Source: Sphingobium bisphenolivorans
GTDB taxonomy: Bacteria > Pseudomonadota > Alphaproteobacteria > Sphingomonadales > Sphingomonadaceae
Length of the DNA: 64,000 nucleotides
Direction: 5' to 3'
Assembly: GCF_000412635.1 (NCBI RefSeq)
Contig: NZ_ASTG01000001.1
Coordinates: forward strand, 248,001-312,000
The number at the start of each line of letters is the position of its first letter. Within the stretch, counting starts at the first letter, position 1. The notes under the pieces were generated by a model. It was not told the DNA's origin, did no database searches, and saw only the letters and a list, made by a program, of their open reading frames with translations. A program made the position numbers and the translations under genes. Positions 20,589-29,131 of the stretch are shown piece after piece.

Positions 20589-20591
20589 ACT

Positions 20592-21476
20592 ATGGCTAGC
20601 CTCAAGGAACTGAAGCTGCGTATCGGGTCGGTGAAGTCGACCCAGAAGATCACGAAGGCCAAGCAGATGGTCGCTGCCGCGAAACTGCGCAAGGCGCAGG
20701 CCGCTGCCGAAGCCGCGCGTCCCTATTCCAGCCGCCTGGAAGCGGTCGTCGCGTCGCTGGCGTCGAAGATCGCTGGCGGTTCTGGGGAAGGTGCCTCCCC
20801 GCTGCTGGCGGGCACCGGCAAGGATGACGTCCATCTGCTGGTCGTCGCCAACTCCGACCGTGGTCTTGCCGGCGCGTTCAACGCCAACATCGTCAAGGCT
20901 GCCCGCGCCAAGGCCGAAGAGCTGATCCAGGCCGGCAAGACCGTCCGCTTCTACCTCATCGGGCGCAAGGGCCGTCCGGTCATCAACCGCACCTTCCCCG
21001 GCATGATCGTCGCGCAGTACGACACGACGGGCGTAAAGGAGCCGGGCTATGACCAGGCCGAAGCGATCGCGCACGAATTGACCGACATGTATCTGAACGG
21101 CAAGTTCGACGTCGCGCACCTCTTCTATTCGCGCTTCAAGTCCGCGCTCGCGCAGATCCCGACCGAACAGCAGATCATCCCGGTCAAGATTCCGGCCGAT
21201 GCCGACCGCGACGCCATTGGCGCGACCGTCGAATATGAACCGAGCGAGGAAGCGATCCTCGACGACCTGCTGCCGCGCAACGTCACGGTGCAGATCTTCA
21301 AGGCGCTGCTGGAAAACAACGCGTCCGAACAGGGCGCGTCGATGACGGCCATGGACAATGCGACCCGCAACGCCGGCGACCTCATCAACAAGCTGACCAT
21401 CCAGTATAACCGCAGCCGCCAGGCCGCGATCACCACCGAACTGGTCGAAATCATCTCGGGCGCCGAAGCCCTCTAA
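20592..21476 (+). CDS. atpG: ATP synthase F1 subunit gamma
   Basis: Central rotating shaft of F1. The 294 aa contain the N-terminal coiled-coil segment [30 protein letters not shown], and the C-terminal coil with the family signature [14 protein letters not shown]. It starts 3 bases after the LysE-type gene, so its ribosome site lies inside that gene's end. It is 24 bases before atpD. Confidence 0.96.
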   Translation: MASLKELKLRIGSVKSTQKITKAKQMVAAAKLRKAQAAAEAARPYSSRLEAVVASLASKIAGGSGEGASPLLAGTGKDDVHLLVVANSDRGLAGAFNANIVKAARAKAEELIQAGKTVRFYLIGRKGRPVINRTFPGMIVAQYDTTGVKEPGYDQAEAIAHELTDMYLNGKFDVAHLFYSRFKSALAQIPTEQQIIPVKIPADADRDAIGATVEYEPSEEAILDDLLPRNVTVQIFKALLENNASEQGASMTAMDNATRNAGDLINKLTIQYNRSRQAAITTELVEIISGAEAL

Positions 21477-22946
<1,470 letters not shown>

Positions 22947-22952
22947 GCTGAC

Positions 22953-23022
22953 ATCCTTCTCCCGCCGGGAGAAGGATACGCAGACTTGCCGGCCTGCCGG
23001 CTAGTCGGAGTTGGATGAGGGC
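22953..23022 (+). repeat. Intergenic repeat, hairpin-plus-tail family, between atpD and atpC
   Basis: The opening hairpin CCTTCTCCC/GGGAGAAGG is followed by a tail with the palindrome GCCGGCCTGCCGGC, ending GTTGGATGAGGG. It aligns along its length with 6336-6412 and, inverted, with 6435-6511. It lies inside an essential operon, directly after atpD. Confidence 0.75.
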
Positions 23023-23039
23023 GTACCAGCCGCTGCCGG

Positions 23040-23100
23040 TCGCCCTCCCCCTCCCACCGCTTCGCGGCGGCCCCCTCCCTCTCCCATCGGCGGAGAGGGG
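23040..23100 (-). repeat. Second, inverted repeat between atpD and atpC
   Basis: Read on the minus strand, an 8-bp hairpin (GGAGAGGG at 23092-23099 with CCCTCTCC at 23077-23084) is followed by a second palindrome (CGCCGCGAAGCGGTGGG) and an ending GGGGGAGGG. The layout is the same as in 22953-23022 but with a diverged second hairpin, so it is a sibling of that family in opposite orientation. It ends 16 bases before the atpC start. Confidence 0.65.
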
Positions 23101-23116
23101 TTCAGAGGACTAGAGA

Positions 23117-23371
23117 ATGGCACTGCATTTCGAACTCGTGACCCCGGAAAAGCTCATCCGCTCGGAGGAGGTCTATCAGGTGGTCGTTCCCGGCACCGAC
23201 GGCGACTTCGGCGTGCTGGAGGGTCACGCGCCCTTCATGTCCACCGTTCGCGACGGCGCGATCCAGATTTTCGCGGCGGCCGGTAGCGCGCCCGAAGTGA
23301 TTCCCGTCCGTGGCGGCTTCGCCGAGGTGAACGAGAAGGGCCTCACCGTTTTGGCGGAGCATGCCGGCTGA
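23117..23371 (+). CDS. atpC: ATP synthase F1 subunit epsilon (short form)
   Basis: Rotor subunit bound to gamma. The 84 aa contain only the N-terminal beta-sandwich ([12 protein letters not shown], then [18 protein letters not shown]). The C-terminal two-helix domain that inhibits ATP hydrolysis in many bacteria is absent; the usual length elsewhere is 130-140 aa. The coding sequence ends cleanly before a terminator, so this is a natural short form, as seen in other sphingomonads. It closes the F1 operon. Confidence 0.93.
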   Translation: MALHFELVTPEKLIRSEEVYQVVVPGTDGDFGVLEGHAPFMSTVRDGAIQIFAAAGSAPEVIPVRGGFAEVNEKGLTVLAEHAG

Positions 23372-23397
23372 TCCAGCCGCTCCCTGATCGAGACATC

Positions 23398-23432
23398 AAG
23401 GCCGCGCTCCTCTTCAGGACCGCGGCCTTTCT
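23398..23432 (+). terminator. Terminator of the ATP synthase operon
   Basis: AAGGCCGCG (23398-23406) pairs perfectly with CGCGGCCTT (23421-23429) around a 14-base loop and is followed by TTCTT. It lies 27 bases after the atpC stop. Confidence 0.75.
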
Positions 23433-23567
23433 TATGGCAAGCAGCCGCTCGCCGCGCCCATGTCCAGCGAAGCGGCCCGCTCTCAGCACTTCATTAGCCA
23501 TTTATCAAAGTTTCCGGCCTATTCACCTTTTCCAGACACAGCTGAACAAGGTCGTCGGCGGAGACAT

Positions 23568-25094
23568 ATGAGCGCTTTTGGACGGAAAAACGGACCCGCC
23601 GGGATCAAGCCCGGCTTTGGCATCGCCCGGCCGATGCAGGGAGGCGCTCCGCGTGATGAGGCAAGCGGCGGCGACCAGTTCCCGCCGCTCGACATGGCAT
23701 CCCTGAGTTCCGATGCCCCGGCCGATCCGCTCTCTGCGCCGACCAGCCAGATGCAGCGCAATGCCGACGCGATGCAGCGCCTCTCCGACCGCGCCAATGC
23801 CGAACATGCGCCTGATGCCGGGCCGCAGGGCTTCGAAGCGTCGGTCCACAAGATCAAGGAACAGGTGCTCCCCCGCCTGCTGGAGCGTGTCGATCCGGAA
23901 GCCGCCGCCACCCTCACCAAGGATGAACTGGCCGAGGAATTTCGGCCGATCATCATGGAAGTGCTGGCGGAACTGAAGCTCACGCTCAACCGCCGTGAAC
24001 AATTCGCGCTGGAAAAGGTGCTGGTCGACGAGCTGCTCGGCCTAGGCCCGCTGGAGGAACTGCTCGCCGACCCGGACGTCAGCGACATCATGGTGAACGG
24101 CCCGGAGCAGACCTATATCGAAAAGAAGGGCAAGCTTCAGATCGCGCCGATCAAGTTCCGCGATGAGGAGCATCTGTTCCAGATCGCCCAGCGCATCGTC
24201 AACAAGGTCGGCCGCCGCGTCGACCAGACCACGCCACTCGCCGACGCCCGCCTCCCCGATGGCTCGCGCGTCAACGTCATCGTGCCGCCGCTCTCGCTGC
24301 GTGGCACCGCCATCTCGATCCGTAAATTCTCCGCCAAGCCCATCACCATCGACATGCTCGCCCAATGGGGTGCGATGAGTCAGAAGATGGCGACCGCGCT
24401 CAAGATCGCAGGCGCGTGCCGCTTCAATATCGTGATCTCGGGCGGCACCGGTTCGGGCAAGACCACGATGCTCAATGCCCTGTCGAAGATGATCGACCCG
24501 GGCGAGCGCGTGCTGACGATCGAGGACGCCGCCGAACTCCGCCTGCAGCAGCCGCACTGGCTGCCGCTGGAAACCCGTCCGCCGAACCTGGAAGGGCAGG
24601 GCGCGATCACCATCGGTGATCTCGTCAAGAACGCCCTTCGTATGCGCCCGGACCGCATCATCCTGGGCGAAATTCGTGGCGCGGAATGTTTCGACCTGCT
24701 CGCCGCGATGAACACCGGCCATGACGGCTCCATGTGCACGCTCCACAGCAACTCGCCTCGCGAGTGCCTTGGCCGTATGGAAAATATGATCCTGATGGGC
24801 GACATCAAGATCCCGAAGGAGGCCATTTCCAAGCAGATCGCCGACTCGGTCGATCTCATCGTGCAGGTAAAGCGCCTGCGCGACGGTTCGCGCCGCGTCA
24901 CCAACGTGACCGAGGTGATCGGCATGGAAGGCGAAGTGATCGTCACGCAGGAACTGTTCAAGTTCGAATATCATGACGAGGACGAGAACGGCCGCATCAT
25001 CGGCGAATATCGTTCAATGGGTCTTCGCCCCTACACGCTGGAAAAGGCCAAGATGTTCGGCTTCGACCAGCCTTTCCTGGAAGCCTGCCTGTAA
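23568..25094 (+). CDS. CpaF/TadA-family secretion ATPase
   Basis: Hexameric ATPase of the VirB11/CpaF family that powers tight-adherence (Flp) pilus assembly. The N-terminal 90 residues are variable and Pro/Ala-rich. The ATPase part runs from about residue 100, with VSDIMVNGPEQTYIE, Walker A GGTGSGKTT, the Walker B-like RMRPDRIILGEIRGAE and the His-box GHDGSMCTLHSNS. ATG 23568 after GGCGGAGA is preferred over a codon at 23460. No other tad/cpa gene is present in the window, so its partners must be elsewhere. It ends before a hairpin. Confidence 0.88.
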   Translation: MSAFGRKNGPAGIKPGFGIARPMQGGAPRDEASGGDQFPPLDMASLSSDAPADPLSAPTSQMQRNADAMQRLSDRANAEHAPDAGPQGFEASVHKIKEQVLPRLLERVDPEAAATLTKDELAEEFRPIIMEVLAELKLTLNRREQFALEKVLVDELLGLGPLEELLADPDVSDIMVNGPEQTYIEKKGKLQIAPIKFRDEEHLFQIAQRIVNKVGRRVDQTTPLADARLPDGSRVNVIVPPLSLRGTAISIRKFSAKPITIDMLAQWGAMSQKMATALKIAGACRFNIVISGGTGSGKTTMLNALSKMIDPGERVLTIEDAAELRLQQPHWLPLETRPPNLEGQGAITIGDLVKNALRMRPDRIILGEIRGAECFDLLAAMNTGHDGSMCTLHSNSPRECLGRMENMILMGDIKIPKEAISKQIADSVDLIVQVKRLRDGSRRVTNVTEVIGMEGEVIVTQELFKFEYHDEDENGRIIGEYRSMGLRPYTLEKAKMFGFDQPFLEACL

Positions 25095-25103
25095 GCTTTT
25101 GTT

Positions 25104-25125
25104 GCCGGCCGCTATTTCGGCCGGC
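25104..25125 (+). terminator. Hairpin after the cpaF-like gene
   Basis: GCCGGCCG (25104-25111) pairs with CGGCCGGC (25118-25125) around CTATTT, 10 bases after the stop. It has no clear T-run, so it may be a weak or Rho-assisted terminator. Confidence 0.5.
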
Positions 25126-25190
25126 CCGGCTTGCATCGCGGGTGCGGGCGCGGCAAACCGGAGCATCTCATTCAAGAGAGAGGAGCTCCG

Positions 25191-26012
25191 ATGATCCGCC
25201 TCCCGCGCGCCGGCCTGCTGCTGGCCGGCCTGATACTCCCCCTTACTCCAACCGCTGCGCAACATGGCAGCCATGACGGTCACGCCACGCATCAGACGGT
25301 CGAACCGATCGCCGCGGCCGTGGCGGCGTCCAGCCGGACCGCTGCCAACGTCGCACGCGACCAATATCGCCATCCTGCCGAGACGCTCGCCTTCTTTGGT
25401 GTCACGCCGGAACAGACGGTGGTGGAGTATGCGCCGGGCGGCGGCTGGTACACGGAAATCCTGGCCCCGCTCCTGCGCGAGAAGGGCACATTCTACGCGC
25501 TTCAGCCCGGCGGCCGCGGCTTTGACCGCTACAAGGAATTTCTGGCCGCGAAGCCCCCCGTCTATGACAAGGTCAAGCTGGTCGCCTTCCCCGACCAGAC
25601 CAGCCTCATTCCTGCGAACAGCGTGGATACGCTGCTGACCTTCCGCAACGTCCATAATATGGTAATGGCGGGCAGCGAGGCCGCGACTTTCAAGGCGTTT
25701 TACGATCTGCTGAAGCCTGGTGGTGCGCTCGGCATCGTCGATCACCGCCTGCCCGAAAGCCGCGACAGCGCGCTGGAGAAGAGCAGCGGCTATCTCAAGG
25801 TATCGACCATCCGCCGCCTCGCCGAAGCGGCCGGCTTCGAATATGCCGGGTCGTCCGAGATCAACGCCAATGCGAAGGACAGCGCCGATTGGCCCAAGGG
25901 CGTATGGACCCTGCCGCCGACGCTCACCAATGGCGAGGTGGACAAGGCGAAATATCTGGCGGTGGGCGAAAGCGACCGGATGACGCTCAAATTCCGCAAG
26001 CCGCTGAAATAA
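25191..26012 (+). CDS. Exported SAM-dependent methyltransferase-like protein
   Basis: A 273-residue protein starting at an ATG after GAGAGGAG. A signal peptide (residues 1 to about 23, ending PTAAQ) is followed by a His-rich stretch, then a class I methyltransferase-like fold: VVEYAPGGGWYTEILAPLL for the SAM-binding turn, and FYDLLKPGGALGIVDHR. It belongs to the predicted methyltransferase group (COG4798 type), many members of which have signal peptides. How it would obtain SAM outside the cytoplasm is unclear. Its substrate is unknown. It stands alone between cpaF and the DMT exporter. Confidence 0.75.
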   Translation: MIRLPRAGLLLAGLILPLTPTAAQHGSHDGHATHQTVEPIAAAVAASSRTAANVARDQYRHPAETLAFFGVTPEQTVVEYAPGGGWYTEILAPLLREKGTFYALQPGGRGFDRYKEFLAAKPPVYDKVKLVAFPDQTSLIPANSVDTLLTFRNVHNMVMAGSEAATFKAFYDLLKPGGALGIVDHRLPESRDSALEKSSGYLKVSTIRRLAEAAGFEYAGSSEINANAKDSADWPKGVWTLPPTLTNGEVDKAKYLAVGESDRMTLKFRKPLK

Positions 26013-26062
26013 GGCAGCCGCATCCCGGTTGCGTCATCGCGCAACCGGTTTAAGGCGGGCGC

Positions 26063-26974
26063 GTGTCTGCCGATCCCCTCGCCTCCCCATCCCGTCCGCA
26101 TCACCCCTTGCTCGCCATCGGGCTGCGGCTGATCGCCGTGCTGTGCCTGTCCATCATGTTCGTGACGGTGAGGCTCGCGGACTCCCACGGCGTTCATGTC
26201 GTCGAATCGATCTTCTATCGGCAGGCGCTCGCGCTGCCGGTGGTGTTCGCATGGGTCGCGATGACGGGAGGAATGGGCTCGCTCCGGACCCGCAGGATCC
26301 GCGCCCACGCCACGCGGATGGTGATCGGCCTCACCGGCATGATATTGAACTTCCTTTCCTACATCCTGCTGCCGCCCGCCGAAGCCGCCACCATCGGTTT
26401 CACCATGCCGATCTTCGGTACGATCCTGTCGGCGCTGGTCCTGCGTGAAGCGACCGGCATTCATCGCTGGGGCGCCGTCATCATCGGCTTTCTGGGCGTA
26501 CTCATCATGATCCGGCCGGATGCGGCGCATTTCCCGCCGATCGGCCTTGCAGTGGCGATCGCCGCCGCATGCGTGACGGCCATCGTCAGTCTGATCCTGC
26601 GCGAACTCGGCCGAACGGAAAATAGCGGCGTGATCGTCTTCTGGTTCACGCTCCTATCCCTGCCGCCGCTTGGGACAGCCATGCTTTTCTACGGCCAGTC
26701 GCACGACCTCGCCACCTGGGGGCTGCTGCTGCTGATCGGCGTGGTCGGCGGCATCGCGCAGATTTGCCTCACCGCCGCGCTGCGGTGGGGGCCGGTGTCG
26801 GTGGTGCTGCCGATGGATTACAGCACGATCATCTGGACGACGCTGCTAGGCTGGGCGATCTGGGGCGACTGGCCGATGAGCACGACGTGGGTCGGCGCCG
26901 CGCTCATCACCGCCAGCGGCCTCTATATCGCCTGGCGCGAGCATGTTCGCGCCAGGCGCGGGCCGTCAGCCTAG
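26063..26974 (+). CDS. DMT-superfamily (EamA) transporter
   Basis: A 303-residue membrane protein with ten predicted hydrophobic segments arranged as two EamA repeats. The first ends near GAVIIGFLGVLIMIRPDA; the second contains DYSTIIWTTLLGWAIWGDWP and GAALITASGLYIAWRE. Members export small metabolites or import nucleotide sugars and amines; the substrate cannot be told. The GTG start at 26063 follows TAAGGCGGG. Its 3' end overlaps the convergent osmC-like gene by 9 bases. Confidence 0.85.
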   Translation: MSADPLASPSRPHHPLLAIGLRLIAVLCLSIMFVTVRLADSHGVHVVESIFYRQALALPVVFAWVAMTGGMGSLRTRRIRAHATRMVIGLTGMILNFLSYILLPPAEAATIGFTMPIFGTILSALVLREATGIHRWGAVIIGFLGVLIMIRPDAAHFPPIGLAVAIAAACVTAIVSLILRELGRTENSGVIVFWFTLLSLPPLGTAMLFYGQSHDLATWGLLLLIGVVGGIAQICLTAALRWGPVSVVLPMDYSTIIWTTLLGWAIWGDWPMSTTWVGAALITASGLYIAWREHVRARRGPSA

Positions 26975-27397
26975 CAGTTCCGCATCCAGGCTGATGTCCG
27001 CCTTCAGCAGCTTGGAGATGGGGCAGTTGGCCTTCGCCTTGGCGGCGAGGTCCTGAAACGTCTCGTCATCGGCGCCCGGAATGGTCGCTTTAAGCGTCAG
27101 CTTGCTCGCAGTCACCGCAAAGCCGCCATCCTGCTGCTCCAGCGTGACGACGGCGTTCGTCTCCATCTTCTCGGCGGTGAGTCCCGCCTCTCCCAAAATC
27201 ATCGACAGCGCCATGGTGAAGCAGGAGGCATGGGCCGCCGCGATCAATTCTTCGGGATTGGTGCCCGGCACCCCCTCGAACCGCGCCGCAAAGCCATAGG
27301 GCTGCGCGTCGAGCGCGCCGCTCTGCGTGGAAATCGCGCCCTTGCCGTCTTTCAGGCCACCGCTCCACACTGCCGAACCGCTGCGATTGATCTTCAT
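26966..27397 (-). CDS. OsmC-family peroxiredoxin
   Basis: Small thiol peroxidase that reduces organic hydroperoxides. The 143 aa contain the two redox cysteines C59 (AHASCF) and C125 (KANCPISK), the catalytic pair of OsmC/Ohr proteins. The PEELIAAAHASC context is closer to OsmC than to Ohr. AGGAGG sits in front of the ATG. It may be stress-induced, but no operator is recognised. Confidence 0.9.
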   Translation of the reverse strand: MKINRSGSAVWSGGLKDGKGAISTQSGALDAQPYGFAARFEGVPGTNPEELIAAAHASCFTMALSMILGEAGLTAEKMETNAVVTLEQQDGGFAVTASKLTLKATIPGADDETFQDLAAKAKANCPISKLLKADISLDAELLG

Positions 27398-27479
27398 CTT
27401 CGTTCCTCCTGTTCGCGCTAGGAACCCCGCCGCTCCGCCTTGGTTTCCATAATAGAATGATTCTGCGCAGGAGAGTAAG

Positions 27480-27845
27480 ATGGTTGAGCCCGTGACGGAA
27501 AATCATGGCGACCTGATCGCGTCCGATCGCGTCGAAGGCACGGCGGTCTACAATCGCGAAGGGGAGAAGCTTGGCCGCATCTCCAACTTCATGGTCGACA
27601 AGCGAAGCGGCCAGGTGCGTTATGCCGTGCTGTCGTTCGGCGGGTTCCTGGGCATGGGGCACGACCATTATCCGCTCCCCTGGTCGATGCTGAGCTACGA
27701 CACCGATCTTGGCGGCTATGTGGTTGATCTCAGCAAGGAAATGCTGGACGATGCGCCACGTCACCTGCCTCATGAACAGCCCGATTATGATGAGGCCTAT
27801 GGCCGCAACGTGTTCCAATATTATGGCTTGATCTACCCTTGGTAG
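27480..27845 (+). CDS. PRC-barrel domain protein
   Basis: A 121-residue protein with a single PRC-barrel domain (about 10-80): IASDRVEGTAVYNREGEKLG, then GQVRYAVLSFGGFLGMG and YPLPWSMLSYD. The C-terminus is acidic and rich in aromatic residues (YDEAYGRNVFQYYGLIYPW). PRC-barrel proteins occur in photosynthetic reaction centres and, as here, as stand-alone proteins of unknown role in heterotrophs. The ATG follows CAGGAGAG. It diverges from the osmC-like gene across 82 bases. Confidence 0.88.
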   Translation: MVEPVTENHGDLIASDRVEGTAVYNREGEKLGRISNFMVDKRSGQVRYAVLSFGGFLGMGHDHYPLPWSMLSYDTDLGGYVVDLSKEMLDDAPRHLPHEQPDYDEAYGRNVFQYYGLIYPW

Positions 27846-28002
27846 ACGGCGTGAAGAGGTGCGCCCGGCACCCTTCGCCAGGTGATTTTCCTGAACGCCA
27901 GATGAATCGGGCTGCCCAAATTGTGACACATTCCGTCGCTCGCCCATTGTCTATCTTTAAAATAGAATTATCTCTGAACTGACATTGGACGAGGATTGCA
28001 CC

Positions 28003-28671
28003 ATGGACCGATTCGGACATTCAGGGGACGCGCGACAGCCCGTCGTGCTGACGATTCCCGGCCTCAACAATAGCGGGCCCGGCCATTGGCAGACGCTTTG
28101 GGAAGAGACACGGGGCGATTGCGCCCGCGTCGATCTGGGCAGCTGGGCCAGCCCCAATCGCAACAGTTGGGTCACTCGCCTCGACGCAGCCATTCGGCAG
28201 GTGAATGGGCCGATCATCCTGGCCGCGCACAGCCTGGGCTGCCTGGCCGTCGCCTGGTGGGGCGCGTTGCAAAGCCAGGCCTATGGCTGGCCGGTGACGG
28301 GCGCCCTGCTGGTGGCACCCCCCGATTGCGACCGGATGGAAACGCCCGAGACGATCGGCGGCTTTGGCCCCACCCCGCGCGCACAACTACCCTTCCCCTC
28401 GATCGTCGTGGCAAGCCGCAACGACCCCTATATCTTCTTTGAACGCGCTCACAGCATCGGGAAGAATTGGGGCAGCAGCTTCATCGACGCAGGCTTTTGC
28501 GGCCATATCAACGCCGACTCCGGCCTTGGCGAATGGCGCTTCGGCCAGGCGCTGCTCGAAGGGCTGATCGACAGTGCCCAGGAACAGGCCTCCGCGATGC
28601 GGCAGCTGAAACCTGCTATCCCGTTGGCACATCAGGAAAGACGGCTGGCTGCGCTAAGGGTCAGCGGCTGA
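28003..28671 (+). CDS. RBBP9/YdeN-family alpha/beta hydrolase
   Basis: A 222-residue serine hydrolase. The nucleophile S77 lies in AAHSLGC, the likely acid is D141 in SRNDPY, and H168 lies in FCGHINADSGLGEW, the family hallmark. The N-terminal IPGLNNSGPGHWQ is the oxyanion region. ATG 28003 is preferred over a TTG at 27985. Physiological substrates of this family are largely unknown. It is followed by a promoter-like AT-rich gap before the YezD gene. Confidence 0.88.
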   Translation: MDRFGHSGDARQPVVLTIPGLNNSGPGHWQTLWEETRGDCARVDLGSWASPNRNSWVTRLDAAIRQVNGPIILAAHSLGCLAVAWWGALQSQAYGWPVTGALLVAPPDCDRMETPETIGGFGPTPRAQLPFPSIVVASRNDPYIFFERAHSIGKNWGSSFIDAGFCGHINADSGLGEWRFGQALLEGLIDSAQEQASAMRQLKPAIPLAHQERRLAALRVSG

Positions 28672-28760
28672 CTATTATGGGGCGTGACAAGAGAAACTTG
28701 AGCGCCCCCTATTTTTGCTATTTTGTCTATTAATTGAGTTGAGATAAGGAGGGGCAAGAG

Positions 28761-28958
28761 GTGCTTATGAGTGAACATCGACCGATTGAAGTGGCCCGAA
28801 ACGGGCGCGGCGACGGCCAGCGCTACGACATTTCCGCCAGCATCGACAAGGTGCGCGGCGTACTTGAAGACCTGCGTTTCGGCTCCATCACCCTGACCGT
28901 GCATGATGCGCGGGTGGTGCAAATCGACGTAACAGAAAAGACTCGCCTGACAGCCTGA
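28761..28958 (+). CDS. YezD-family (DUF2292) small protein
   Basis: A 65-residue protein whose second half, VRGVLEDLRFGSITLTVHDA then RVVQIDVTEKTRL, matches the YezD/DUF2292 pattern of helix-GxITxxVxDgxVVQI-xTEK. GTG 28761 is preferred because AAGGAGG lies 8 bases upstream; the ATG at 28767 is also possible. YezD genes are often found beside sulfur-source acquisition genes, but the molecular function is unknown. It precedes a TonB-dependent receptor in the same direction, which suggests a joint role in uptake. Confidence 0.82.
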   Translation: MLMSEHRPIEVARNGRGDGQRYDISASIDKVRGVLEDLRFGSITLTVHDARVVQIDVTEKTRLTA

Positions 28959-29073
28959 ACGACGTTTGGGGGGGCGAATACAGGGTTGCAAAAAAAGGCT
29001 GCCACCAAGGCAGTTGAATATAGCAGCGGCAGGGGGTGGGCCGCATTTACCATTCCCAGACCTGCGGCTTTGA

Positions 29074-29118
29074 CCGGATCTCCGGAAATGCCGTGATCAA
29101 CATTCACCGGACATCCGG
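29074..29118. promoter_or_regulatory. Two matching dyads in the leader of the TonB-dependent receptor
   Basis: CCGGA-TC-TCCGG (29074-29085) and CCGGA-CA-TCCGG (29107-29118) share the form ACCGGANNTCCGGAA. Their starts are 33 bp apart, about three helical turns. The second overlaps the GGAAGGGG ribosome site of the receptor gene. This could be an operator for an unknown dimeric regulator or paired RNA hairpins. Confidence 0.4.
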
Positions 29119-29131
29119 AAGGGGAATTATT

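Noticed and set aside
28990-29020. Possible riboswitch-like leader of the TonB-dependent receptor
   Set aside because: Only a 5-bp CTGCC/GGCAG hairpin is visible, and no known riboswitch core could be fitted.
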